The notes under the pieces: model-generated
Told to the model about the DNA's origin: nothing
The model's input: only the letters and a program-made list of their open reading frames with translations
Databases searched by the model: none
Translations under genes and position numbers: made by a program
In this document: one piece after another, positions 1 to 11,200 of the stretch
Numbering within the stretch: the first letter of the stretch is position 1
Layout of the letters: each line of letters opens with the position of its first letter
NCBI GenBank assembly: GCA_016165875.1
Contig: JABBOT010000003.1
Coordinates: 21,054,873-21,118,872, forward strand
DNA length: 64,000 nucleotides
Source of the DNA: Acanthopleura granulata
Taxonomy: Eukaryota > Mollusca > Polyplacophora > Chitonida > Chitonidae
Direction: 5' to 3'

Positions 1-698
1 ACCTTGTAGTGCAGCAAATTCTGTACGCAGGCTTTCACCAGGTTCGATTCCACGCCTGCCTCAGACGCTATCCTCACGACGTGATTGAAGCCATCAATAA
101 AACCGATAATCTGTTGTGTTGTAAGATCCCAGTCTTGGGTGCTGAGGGATTCGAACTCTGGCAGCAGGAGAGGGACGTCTTGGTCCTCGATCTGCGGTAG
201 CTGGGCCACATACGGAGATACTTTCAGATGTATGGTATCCACCTCGTTTACAGGGATGCTGCAATAGCCGTTTTTATTGAGCTCCATCCGTATTACGTGT
301 AGCATGTCTGGTAACATTTTCTTGCTGTCCTGCTTGGATAGGAAACCCCTGTCCAGCTCTAACTGCGTCAGATATGTGGCTAGCTTTTTCACCACCACCT
401 CATATTTACAAGTAGGGGTGTCCACGTCAAAAACCAAGCAAAGATTAAATATGAGGGCATTCCGTTTGTACTTGACACCATCGATACATACTGGGCAGCC
501 GACGATCGTATGACCCAGGGCGTTTATTGTGATGAGTCGGGTCTGCAGTTCGGGCTTAGTGATAATGTACACGTGAAGAGCATCGAACACCTCTTTACTG
601 ATGTAGTCCGAGGGTACTTGGTAAGTTATTCGCGGGCCTTTCTTTGGGTGGAACTCACTATAGAATATGCACTCGATGTGTCCAGGGGTCTTCAACAT
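1..698 (-). CDS. NPRL2: NPRL2, GATOR1 subunit (5' part, runs off left edge)
   Basis: The minus strand is open for 232 codons from the ATG at 698-696 to the window edge. The product starts MLKTPGHIECIFYSEFHP, then has GPRITYQVPSDYIS, VYIITKPELQ, GCPVCIDGVKYKRNALIFN and WDLTTQQIIGFIDGF. These are the conserved blocks of nitrogen permease regulator-like 2, in order and at the expected spacing (family length about 380 residues, so about 60% is present). An in-frame TAG lies upstream with no other ATG between, which fixes the start. In animals NPRL2 with NPRL3 and DEPDC5 forms GATOR1, the GAP for Rag GTPases that restrains mTORC1 at the lysosome when amino acids are scarce. No intron interrupts the 698 bases, although the vertebrate gene is split into many exons. 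The reading frame is intact, so it is either a naturally intron-poor gene or an intact retrocopy. Identification is near certain; functionality is inferred. Confidence 0.93.
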   Translation of the reverse strand, partial: MLKTPGHIECIFYSEFHPKKGPRITYQVPSDYISKEVFDALHVYIITKPELQTRLITINALGHTIVGCPVCIDGVKYKRNALIFNLCLVFDVDTPTCKYEVVVKKLATYLTQLELDRGFLSKQDSKKMLPDMLHVIRMELNKNGYCSIPVNEVDTIHLKVSPYVAQLPQIEDQDVPLLLPEFESLSTQDWDLTTQQIIGFIDGFNHVVRIASEAGVESNLVKACVQNLLHYK

Positions 699-1611
699 TT
701 CTGGTGACGAAGGCTTACTCACAAGCGTGCTTAGGTCCACAATCAGCCACTACGCGCCACTACAAATTCAGCTTCCTAGTGCGTGTTATGTCAAATATGC
801 TAATGAGAGTTATCCCCCTTGAATGACAAAATAGGTGTTACAAACTTCGAATGGGATTAACGAAAAAAGTTAAAGATGTTTTGTTTAACGTTTACTTATT
901 AGGTATTTCTCAACCCGTAAATAACTTTTAGCAGCTTTCAGCTCAAATTAATGAGTCTATCTGAATTTGAAATATAGATGAAACCATACTAGCGTGACAG
1001 CTGGTTAAATTAACATCGTTGTACATCAGCGCAGATTAAAAAATTGCCTGCCTATTGAAACGAACAACTTTTAAATACAAAATTGGAATGTGAATGTTCG
1101 ATTCCACATAAACCCATGAAATCATAATTAATTATATATATCATCTAAATACCTTTAAGCGAAAGATATGCATACATATATATGCACGAGATCGGCGAAT
1201 AATCCGGTAAGCCAATTAATGAAGCTACAATCATTCAATACATGCAATAATACAAATTTTAAATAACATTTTCATATATATATACGCCGAAACTTGCAAA
1301 GATTTTTTATTTATCTTTTATCCAAACTGTCATGGTAATAAACTACAGAACAGTGTAAAATGAATTGGCTGGTTTTTGTTTGTCAACTTCTAACAGATAT
1401 GTCACAGTTGAGGTAAAATAACGATCAGATGTTGCTTTAAAGAGCTACTTTAGTGTCAAAACATCTGTGTTTTAAAAGCATGGAGAATTGATAAAAACCA
1501 GGATAGTTTGAATTGCTTTCCTAAATTGTGAAGCGTATTAAAACCGATATTATTCGTTTCATCAGAGTATACGGAAACAAAATATTTCTGTTTCTTCCGC
1601 TTTTCCTGCAG

Positions 1612-1766
1612 TGACGTCAAACATGAACACATGACGTTACAATCGCTACCGTGTTCCACAAATGACGATGCCCTTTCAAACGCTCTTGACGTCATCCAAG
1701 CATAAATGCCTTACTCAATGTTACATCTGCCTGATTCGACGTCATACAGAGAATATCATCACGTCA
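1612..1766. promoter_or_regulatory. Cluster of CRE/ATF-like sites
   Basis: Six matches to the CREB/ATF palindrome TGACGTCA lie within 155 bases. Two are perfect (1612-1619 and 1687-1694). Three have one mismatch (TGACGTTA 1632-1639, CGACGTCA 1737-1744, TCACGTCA 1759-1766). One is a half-site (TGACG at 1663-1667). The cluster is about 0.9-1.07 kb upstream of the NPRL2 start codon. A bZIP-bound enhancer or distal promoter is the simplest reading; occupancy cannot be judged from sequence. Confidence 0.4.
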
Positions 1767-2603
1767 CATCAGGAAAATTTTACGGACACAGCTGAAGATT
1801 TTGTTTTTCAAGGAATGTTCAGTTATATGGGTTAAATAGTGTTATTCATCAAAATATTTTTGAAACATGGTGTTAGGCTTACTACGTAGAATTTCTTTCA
1901 TATCATTGCAATATTTCAACGCAATTTGTACTCTGACCAGAGTGGCACCTTAATGCTGCGTGTCACAAACAAATTAAGCTTCTTGTGATTCTGGACAAAC
2001 GTTTCATTCTTAAGATATAGTTTAGTTTTCTACACGGTTTAGCATGCAGCTGCTTCCTTCTTGTGTTAATTAAAGTCGTGATACATTTGTTGGGCGTGAT
2101 TACTAATAACAAGTATATAGTAAGTTTAGAAACACTAAATCAATTATCGATACAGGTGAATCAAATATCGATTTATACATACATACACACATCCCCGTTC
2201 GGGTCATGCCAAAGACTTTTAAAATGGTACTTATTGTTGGTTCGCTAGGCACTCAGCATTGAGAGGTTAGATCAAGGAAACAGGATCGATCAGCTCGGTG
2301 TCAGTATAATGTGACTTCATGGGGTGTCATGTCCGGTGTCTTCGGCATGATGTTCCAGTGGCGGCAGCCCTGTGGCGGCATGGACTCGCCCTGCATGCCA
2401 CAAGAAGACAAAGTATATACATACATTTTAACGACTCCTGGAGAATATATATCAGAAAAATTGTTGAGTACGACGTAAGACTCAAGCATACACATACATG
2501 CAGAGGCCTCCTAGCGTGAATGTACTTATAGGACATTTTCTCCTGGAGACCGCCCACCCAGAACAATTTCCCCCACCCTTCAATTTCCGCCCTTTGACAG
2601 TAT

Positions 2604-2642
2604 CCCCCTGGACAAGCCCCCCCCCCCGTCACCCCCACCCCC
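2604..2642 (-). repeat. C-rich run; G-quadruplex candidate on minus strand
   Basis: Four cytosine tracts of 5, 11, 5 and 5 bases (2604-2608, 2617-2627, 2632-2636, 2638-2642) are separated by loops of 1 to 8 bases. The minus strand therefore meets the usual four-tract G-quadruplex pattern. No gene is linked to it. Confidence 0.5.
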
Positions 2643-3204
2643 TCTGTTGATCTCAGTACAACCTCTTATGAACATTCATACCTAAACAGCTATAGTGTTC
2701 GAAACTGAAACAAGCAACCAATTATTCACCAAATATCTCGGTAAATAAACTTCTAACACTTCAATCACAGCTTAATCAGTTGTTTCGATTTGGAAACCTA
2801 TTTATTTGTCTGTCAATGGTAAAATTCTTATCCCTAAAAGAAAAGACAACAAAAGGTATAACCAAAGTTATTTCAGGAGAGTGGTCCATACAGACCTAAA
2901 CGGGCGTAGGCATATCTTTATCACGTGCTTGGTAACTATAAATCACCTTTTAACCTGGGATCCTTACGAGGCCATGGAATACGCCTTTTTAGAGGAACCG
3001 ATGTAAACAAGGTGTATTAGAGGCGAGAAATTACAGTGTACAATCGAAAGACACCCAGTGTGGCCTGCTAGTTGAGACCTTAGGGGAATAACCCTAGACG
3101 AATTACACTGTTTGCTTACTTTGAATAGCGATACCTCGGCTATCCCACATCAAAAAATAAAAAGTGACCTTTTTTGAACTATTAATGGAATTCTTTATCG
3201 ATAC

Positions 3205-3650
3205 ATGTATATATACTGTACAAAAATATAAACGCAACACCAAATACTTTGATAAAATTAACGGAGTTATCAGATCGGCGTTGCCTTTCAATATCGCTTT
3301 TCATGGGGGCATAAAAGGGACCCTTAGCAATACATTTCCATAACTAATTGAAACGAACAACCGATGGTAACGCTGAGGAAGATTAGGAAATAGAGCTGGG
3401 GTCAAATTCCACACTTCAGTATCGAGTATGTCCGCCGTTTTGTCTGCCGAACTGCTACATATCGCCGACGAACACTCCGGTCGAGGATATCTCACAGGTG
3501 TTCAGTTGGGGACAGATCAGGTGAATATGCTGGCCGGTCGAGCACTTCGACGTTTTCGGCCTGTAGAATTGCTCTGCATACAGCAGCAACATGGGGACGG
3601 GCATAGTCGTGCTGAAATGTTACTCCATGGCGCCGGACAGAATATTAAAT
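3205..3650 (-). pseudogene. Tc1/mariner transposase remnant with one terminal repeat
   Basis: Read on the minus strand, about 3620-3450 encodes HDYARPHVAAV, then RPAYSPDLSPTEHL, a stop in place of the usual Trp (3494-3492), then DILDRSVRRR. These are the DNARPH and PDLSPIEHLWD motifs around the second and third catalytic acids of Tc1-like transposases. Downstream, frames shift through a PQRYHRLF-type C-terminus. At 3217-3241 lies ACAAAAATATAAACGCAAC, which resembles a Tc1-like terminal repeat. The N-terminal half and the other end are missing, probably cut by the adjacent SINE. It is clearly non-functional. Confidence 0.8.
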
Positions 3651-3734
3651 TATTTGGGTGCCTCTTTTGTACCAAATACCCTGCACATTCCGCCCATGCT
3701 TTTTAAATGGCGTTAAACATGCTCTACCCATGCA

Positions 3735-3975
3735 TTTTTATTTATTTATTTATTTATTTGATTAGTATTTTACGTCGTACTCAAGAATATTTCACTTATA
3801 CGACGGCGGCCAGCATTATGATGGGGGGATACCGGGCAGAGCCCTGTGGAAACCCACGACCATCCAGAGGTTGCAAGGAAACCTTCCCACGTATGGTCGG
3901 AGAGGAAGACAGCATAAGCTGGACTTGAGGCGTCTGGGTCATTACGCTGCGCGACCGCCCGGAGGAGCCCTACGG
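3735..3975 (-). mobile_element. tRNA-derived SINE (family A), rearranged head
   Basis: Starts with (TTTA)n, then the conserved 3' core (TACTCAAGAATATTTCACTTA, GGCGGCCAGCATTATG, GAAACCCACGACCATCC, CCTTCCCACGTATGG) in reverse orientation. The tRNA-like head is partly deleted: the B-box segment is missing and the A-box end is scrambled. Confidence 0.85.
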
Positions 3976-4087
3976 CCATCCGCAGTTTGCGGCGCTATAC
4001 GTATATATATACAGTGGGAAATAACGGGTACTGGTTTGGGGGGGTGGGGGGACGGCCAGGTGAGAAAACATGTCTGCCCCTCCTGGC

Positions 4088-4188
4088 GTACGTGGGTACC
4101 TGCGGACGGTCGTGGGTTTCTTCCCACCATTATGCTTATATATCTGAAATATTCTTGAGTAAACACCAACCAAACAAATGAAATAAAC
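4088..4188 (+). mobile_element. SINE family A, 3' fragment
   Basis: Carries CTGCGGACGGTCGTGGGTTTC, a shortened middle, then TGAAATATTCTTGAGTAAAC and an A-rich tail. It lies in the opposite orientation to the SINE at 3735-3975, so transcripts through both could pair. Confidence 0.8.
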
Positions 4189-4993
4189 ATATTTATCACA
4201 TAACTGAAGTGGTTTTCATTCATGCCAACGCATGACAGATTTTTCATATTACCCTAGGTACGTAAAACTTTTGAAAACACTTGATTGGCTGCAGAGCGTG
4301 GGAAAAACAAAATCCTATGCCTTACGTCAGGTCAATATATATATATATATAAAGAATCCTATTCATATTTCAAAAACCATCACTTCTAATTTTTGTCATG
4401 TATGATAACCGAGATGTCGCAGTTCAAAGTAAGCAAAAACGCCCAGGTAGAGAAAATCGAACCGGCCACCAGGCTCTTAATTTTAACCAATCAAGGGCGA
4501 GATATTTCTATCAACCGAGAAGGTATCTGTATCCGATGTGACGTCAGCAGTACTTAACTCACTATTTTGAAACATAGAAGTAGTGTTAAATCAGATGTTT
4601 TGCTTGTGACTAAGAGACAATTGTGATATACCTTAAAACCATTTTCAACGAGAAAGTGGTCGTGGAATACATCTGCGGTTATTCCCCAAGGTTACAACCA
4701 GCAGGCCACAATGTGCGGCTTCGAATGTAATAATAAATGAGACCGTATTAAAGGGTGTCTCGCCCTTAACACTGAAGCGCGTAGGGTACGGATGACGAGA
4801 CATCGTGTTTCCGGTTTCCCTGAAATGACGTATCCTATGGCCTCGTAAGAACTCGTAAGATTATAAGGTGATTTATGCAGTTACCAAGCACATCATAGAA
4901 AAGTGCCTATAGCCGTTTAGGTTTGCATTAACCCGTCTTCTGAAATACCTTTGATTATATTTTTTGTTGTTGTCTTTTCTTTTAACATTTACA

Positions 4994-7900
4994 GTCGCAT
5001 AAACAGCATAAAGGGTTGTCAGTAATTGAATTTTTTTTTTAAATAAAAATAATTTTTTTCATTTTGTTTTTGCGCTGACCAGACCAGTGTCTGGCCTACA
5101 TTTCCCCCTCTGTGTACGTTATAGCCCGCACTGGAATTCAGTCGCGTGTTCTCGAGGCTTCTGTGTTTATGCGTTTCGAGTCATTCTACATAGGACGTAC
5201 ATTCTGGAAAGATGTGCCCGTGTTGTGAACATGTTTACGATCAAACTATCCAGAATTTTCTTTACGTAAGTCTATAAATATGAGCGACGAAGTTAGAAGA
5301 TTTGCAGTCATTTTACTTTTGTCCACTTGAGAGCAGTCTTTTACTCAAGTTCACCTGAGAGCAGTCATATTTACTCTCTTTCATTTTGAAGGATTTTGTG
5401 GGATTTGGAGACATCGGCTTTCGTGCCATTCGACAATTTGTTCTCCATTTTTCTGTACGTAGCACTTTTGAGCTTGTGTTTGGCCACTTGCTATGTTGTT
5501 TGAGACTTTCTTTTGGAGCTTGTATCGCTCATTGTCTCTTTGTGCGATTAAGTACATTTCATTGCACTTTGAAAGCGATTCTTTCATATTCATAACTGTG
5601 ATTATGCATAAAAAAATATATTACCTAGATCACGATTTAAGAACTATTTTACTGTTGAAATATTGGTAGAGCGCACGCACGTGATGCCTGTTCAGTCGTT
5701 TTCTCGTGAATTTCCCGATCCAGTTATGTGATAAACAGAATCTCAGACTTGCGGTCATCACGTATGAAGATTTCCTCAACTCATGTTTCATGTTTTTCAC
5801 ATGCGATGACCACTCTTGTGAGATCCTCTGTACATATGTATAGGGGGCTACGTCCAGACGTGTAGACATATAGACACATACGCTCTCCTTCTATATACTC
5901 AAGTGTTACCGTCTTGATTTGGCGGAAAAAACTCTCTCGTGCAGTGCGCATGTAGCGTAAAGGCCCCAGATCTTCATATAATACTGTATATATGATATGT
6001 CTCTGCTCGATGCCTGTGTGCAGGGGCCTATAGTATTATACAGTTTCCACGATACATTCACGCTTGATGAGATAAAAAAAAAGGGGTTACTGTCAGACCG
6101 GAACTCAAAAGGCAGCTTACGTAATCAGCACACTCACCCACGCAATAATTTTGCTCCCCATTCAAGGCATTAAAGAAATTACGTGAGAGCATATAAGTAT
6201 ACAGGTATGCTCTGGACAATGATGTAAGTCCGCCCGGATGCATTTATAAGACCATGTTTTGGGGCTGTAAAGAGATTGCATGGCATGTGTTTACATGTAT
6301 GTGATTAGCCCAGTTGGGTTACCTCGTGTAACCGTATTTTTGACATTACGTAATCTTGAATAACCAGGCATTCCAAAGAATTATTGCCAATACACAAACC
6401 TGAGCGCCAGTATACAGCAGAAAAAAGGAAACCGTTGTAGAATGAATGAATGAATGATTATTGTTTAACGCCCTACCTAAGAATAAAATGGTTTTAGAAC
6501 CTAAATACATATATATATATATATATGCCCACTATACTTGCATAGGCGTGTCAACAATTATCCAGACGGCATTTGCTTTTTTCAGCTCAGGAAACACGTA
6601 TGAACGTCTAAGTGACGGTGCATTCTAAGACATGTAAATCCTTTATCGGAAATTCCAGAAACGCGAACATTACGCACCAGTGAGTCATTTCTACGCATGT
6701 ATGGACAATTACATTGATTTCCCCTCCCCCTTCGCCGCCCCCGATTAGGCCTTATCACAGTTGAAAAATAATTAGAAAATTAAAAAAAGAAAATTCTTCT
6801 TTTTTTTTTGCACACACGTGTCCATTGTATTCCAAGGTCTATAGAATGAATAAATGTGTGTGCTTAATTGGCGCTGTTACAGACATACCCAAGTTATATA
6901 CAAACTTAATATAAACATGTACGATACTCTTTGAACCTGCGTCGGGGAATTATGGGGTATTCAAACACACACGTGGCTTCCTATCTTCCTCAGTCATGTG
7001 TTATTTTCGACTCTTTATTCTGTTCCTTAATAGCCATCACTTACTGGATCAAAAAGCCATCTGCTGTTTTCGGCATGCTTCCTGTTGAGCAGGACATTTT
7101 GCACGAAACATCTCGACCCGGTGGTCTTCTCTCGTTACACACATGCCTCCTTTGTTCTAAGAATCTCAAAGCTTGGTGCATTCTGTGTTAATTGTCACTG
7201 TTCTGTAATCACACTGAGCTTGCTTACACTACAGGGTCGATCGTATAAACTGTTTAACTACATTTATGTCATGATTGTATATGTACCAAAAAGCTGTCCT
7301 TTTATGTTTTGATAAATATATAATAGGGAAGTTAACATGTCATAGTTTTGTGATCACATTACGTGTATTGCTAGTACTTAACATCACAGGTCCTAAACTG
7401 ACTCTATGTCGCCGAACAAACCAAAACGATGTCGAATATCTTAACACATGAAAAAACTATTGTGTCCATTTAATTATCTTAGGGTTAAAAGGCTTATTTT
7501 CAGCAGAAGCTGTGTGCTCATGGGCCTCTTTTTAATGAACTAATCACGTAGAGATTGTTAGTGTGAAGACACTACAGGTAATTTGTTGCTAAATTTTGAA
7601 CCGTTGTCCCTGTAGGTTTAGGCCTACTGTGGTTAATTTAAATTTTATTATCATCGTTTGTGAAGTTTTTGAATAATTCCACCACTCAGGGTGAATTTGA
7701 ATTAAAAAAAAAAAACTGAAACGAAAATTAGAATATTTACAATTAGTTCACCTGTGAGTGAGCTTCTGATTTTATAACGTGAACACGCATACGTGACCGA
7801 GTGTACAGTCACGTCTAATGTGAACCGGTATGTGTGCCAAATGGCAGTCATATGTTGACGCAGGAAATAGAGGTTTAAAATATAACTAAAAAATTTTAAT

Positions 7901-8112
7901 GATGAAACAGAAGGCTAATCACATTTTAGGCTTCTACATTGTATACTGTACTAGGAATGCATCAAGACGGAACTTTTCCGTTTTATTTTCGACATTCATT
8001 TAGTGGGGAAATGGGTAAATCGCTTTGACATCCGTCGCACAAGCTGCTTCGACGATGCTGAATATCTGTTGTGATGCTTGGCCTCTCAGAGTAACGCCCC
8101 CTGCTGCAGCAT
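4994..8112. other. Intergenic, no gene recognised
   Basis: About 3.1 kb of AT-rich DNA with poly-T/poly-A tracts, an (AT)n microsatellite near 6511-6526 and a fragment near 6446-6485 (GAATGAATG repeats followed by TTATTGTTTAACGCC) that resembles the tail of a second molluscan SINE type. The ORFs of 60-86 codons show no motif, no splice framing and no coding-like composition. Confidence 0.55.
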
Positions 8113-8153
8113 AGCACGTGACTCATATTTACGTTTCGTGTCAAGCACGTGAC
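8113..8153 (+). promoter_or_regulatory. Two identical E-boxes (CLEAR/USF-like) upstream of SNX10
   Basis: The ten-mer AGCACGTGAC occurs at 8113-8122 and again at 8144-8153, 31 bases apart, about three helical turns. CACGTGAC is one half of the CLEAR consensus GTCACGTGAC bound by TFEB-type factors; USF, MYC and clock factors also bind CACGTG. The pair lies 135-175 bases before the candidate first-exon ATG, in a locally GC-richer stretch, as expected for a promoter. Confidence 0.45.
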
Positions 8154-8208
8154 AGTGGTGGACTGGTCGATAATGTCAGCGGGAGGAAAGGCGGAGAAGA
8201 TCTCGGGC

Positions 8209-8290
8209 TAAAAATGTACAGATTACGTGTCCTGTTCGGTTTAACCTCACCACATGACTAGCCTTATGACTACCGGGTGATGTTTTAATG
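8209..8290 (+). promoter_or_regulatory. Putative SNX10 leader with two upstream ORFs
   Basis: If exon 1 ends at the ATG 8288-8290, the leader carries a 15-codon uORF starting with ATGTAC near 8215 and ending TAG before the main start. It also carries a two-codon uORF, ATG TTT TAA (8280-8288), whose stop shares its last base with the main ATG. Such an overlap would favour termination-reinitiation control. It depends on the first-exon assignment, which is inferred. Confidence 0.3.
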
Positions 8291-11200
8291 GTAAGTTTTG
8301 TTAAAGCTTCCTTCTATGTGTAGAGGGAAGTCTCAGACTGTGTCCAGAGATCGAGTTGGCGGGTTGTCTTAGGTTATAGGGCCTACAGGCTATAAACCTG
8401 TCGAGTTATCGTCGGAAACAGTTTGTGTATGGCTGGACATTTGCACTATTGTTAGACAGGTGCAACTCCACAGAGCGTAACAAAGACGGCTATCTCAACT
8501 GTCCACCACAGCCACAGCTTGTGTTGTGGATTCTAGCCCAATTTAACCTGCCACTATGACCTTAGCAATAATTTGCCCGGTGGTCATCCACGGTCAACGG
8601 GTGGTCGCGGTCTACAACAGCATGTTAATTCAAGCGTACAGTATCTTTTGTATATATATATATAGTAGATGTAAGCTGACGTAACTACTGACCAGCGTCA
8701 GTGGACTGTGACATTTTGGACTTGGTCTGAGGTGAGAAGGCAGTTTGAAGTGCCAACACGCTGTGGTTGACATATTGCATTTGTAACAATTAAGTCACCA
8801 TCCCGAAAGTCTTAAAAAGGCCTCGTTTTTGTGGTGAGACAAGCAGTTCAGCTAGATTTGACCAGCACAAACCGCACTGAGGATTTCATTAGGTCTGCAG
8901 TAAGCAGTGGAATAGGTTGCCCAGTCTACACAGCCATCCCAAATACACCAGCTATGAGGCTGCCCATAGTTTTGTGTGTAAGTATATTCGCGTACTTTTA
9001 CTGAGCATGACTGATGAGCATTTCAACACCTGTTAAGTTAATACAACTATGTGTGCTTGCATACAGGCAAGCCATGCCCATGCAGATGTGTGGTATGATA
9101 TTCAGACCCTGGAACTGACCTTTGAACCGACATCCTTTTCTTCATCTGATGATGTTTATAAAAATACTGTTAGCCACACCTCTCAGATTAGACAATAAGT
9201 ACTGTTGAAGACAATTGGGGTTAGCTATGCGTGTATTCACTGTGTATAGAATATGCATTTATTTTTGTTGTAGCCAACCATAATGGCATTAATGGCACGT
9301 GTATGTAAGAAAGGAGTTTTTGACGACAACAGAAAAAATGAAGCCTAATGATGTTACATTGCTATGATTTTTTTTTTTTTTTTTTGATCTTGGTAACTCA
9401 GAGACATTACACCAGAGTTAATGCTTCATATATTCAGCCAGTTGAGTCATCACCACAAGTGATTCATATGATGGCAAAAGTTATCTTATTAACTTTCACA
9501 AAACTGTGTAAATAAATGTTTGTATGGTGCTGTGATCTATGAAAAAAGTCAAGAGAACTTTGGTTAAATGCCTTTACTACACTGTAGTAATAAAGTTATA
9601 ATCACGTAGGGGGTCATCTTTACTCCCAGTTGTAGTCTTTACAATTACAGGAATCTTAATCAAGTTTTAAATGTACATGAATGGTATGATATACATGCTA
9701 ATTATGTCCATCATTGGTGTTTCAGGACGTTGTGGATATTTCTGTACGAAACCCTGTCAAGGTGGTTTGTGAGGAGAAATACACCACATATGAGATCTCT
9801 GTCCAGGTATATACACCCCCACCCATTACTACCGCCACTACTACTTTAGGGTCTTGCATATGACATCCCATTAGTATGCTTTAGTGGATTGATACTGCTT
9901 GCGAGCACCTGTGGCAAATGTCATCAATGTGGATTCATATGTGTAGTTTTCAGCATCATTTCCTTCATGGATTTTATTTAACGAGTCTTTTCCAAGACAT
10001 TAAACACGCTGTTTTCTGTGGTATTCATTAATTTCAGTTTCTGAAAATACAGTGTTACTTAGAGTGGTTGACATCATACTTATTTGAGTCAAACTGTCTG
10101 ACTTGAGATGCATTTGTGCTAGACTAAGATGATCTAAGCCGCTACTTATGTGTGTGTCTAGGAGTCTCCACACATGCTTGTATACAACTGACAAAGAAAC
10201 TTAACAGGTTAATGATATCAAGATTAAATTGTAAAATGCTGTACGTATCAAAATATGTGAGGCTTATTACCCAGGCAGATGTTGAAACGTTATCTCATAG
10301 GTTAACAGATTTGTCCAAACTATTGCTAGTCAAGAGTATCTCTCGTGACATCATCAACCCGTTATTGTTTTTTAACTACTGGATACCTTTTTTTTGTTAA
10401 ATTATCCATATCTATATAAAACATTATCTATTGTTGTATTTGTTTTTTGTTATCTTTCATGTAGACCACCAATATTGCCTTTTCTCTGCCAAGCTCTGTC
10501 ACACGCAGAAGATTCTCAGAATTTTCCTGGCTGAGGAAGCAGTTAAAAGAGCATCACCCACAATTGTAAGTAGTCATGAGTATTGTCCCAGTGCCTGTAT
10601 TGTTCTCTCATCAAGGCACATGTTATTCTGTGGCATGGCAGTATTTAAGCTCTTGGTGGTCAATGCATTTGCCTGTAGAAAGACATAAGACGAGAAGATT
10701 ACATGGGAGCGTTTACACAAAACAGATATTCCTCCATCAGTATGCCCAGAAATGTTGGAATGTTAGAGCTATGATAATGCAGCATTCATTAACAAGAATT
10801 AAGTCTACATATGAAGTTTTGCACTCTATCCTAGCTCTAACTCTCCAACTAGGCTCTCAAGTGTAAAACTACGGAAATGCATATATTTTATTCAGAATGT
10901 TTGACAGTAGTTCTCCTTGCTAAAAGACACTTATCTGCCCAGTCTGATGTCATATGTACACTCATACTTGTTGGTATTCTTGTTGAAGAGGCCCCTGTGG
11001 CTTAACTTGGGAATGTTCAGGATGCAGATTACGGTACTCTAGTAACAAACCCAGTTTACACGTATATGGCACAAAATTGTGTTACTCTGCGTTAGTAACC
11101 TACTTATGTGTGCTTGAGAGCCGGTCTCTCATTACCTGTGCCACGATGGTCAGCAGGTGATGGTGATCAGGGTCAAGTGACCACTGGTGCTGGTGTTAGC

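Larger units (their letters stand above)
699..2835. other. Intergenic, no gene recognised
   Basis: AT-rich sequence upstream of NPRL2 with only short unsupported ORFs. It holds the CRE-like cluster at 1612-1766 and a C-rich stretch at 2604-2642, described separately. Nothing else here resembles a gene or a repeat I recognise. Confidence 0.6.
2836..4993. mobile_element. Large inverted-repeat (foldback-like) element
   Basis: The left arm (about 2836-3095) and the reverse complement of the right arm (about 4670-4993) align over most of their length. Shared blocks, in order, include AAAAGAAAAGACAACA, CCTAAACGG, GTGCTTGGTAACT, AAATCACCTT, TTACGAGGCCAT and TGTGGCCTGCT followed by GGGGAATAACC. The arms are diverged and differ by indels. 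The roughly 1.57 kb between them holds a decayed Tc1-like fragment, two SINE pieces in opposite orientations and a short (AT)n run. This is either a foldback/long-TIR DNA transposon or two copies of one dispersed repeat that landed head-to-head. No self-encoded transposase is intact. Confidence 0.6.

Noticed and set aside
708..722. GTGAGTAAG on the minus strand upstream of the NPRL2 ATG as a splice donor
   Set aside because: It lies before the start codon; with the open frame reaching a TAG just upstream there is no need for it. It could at most mark a 5' UTR intron.
3871..4247. Overlapping ORFs on both strands
   Set aside because: They are translations of SINE sequence.
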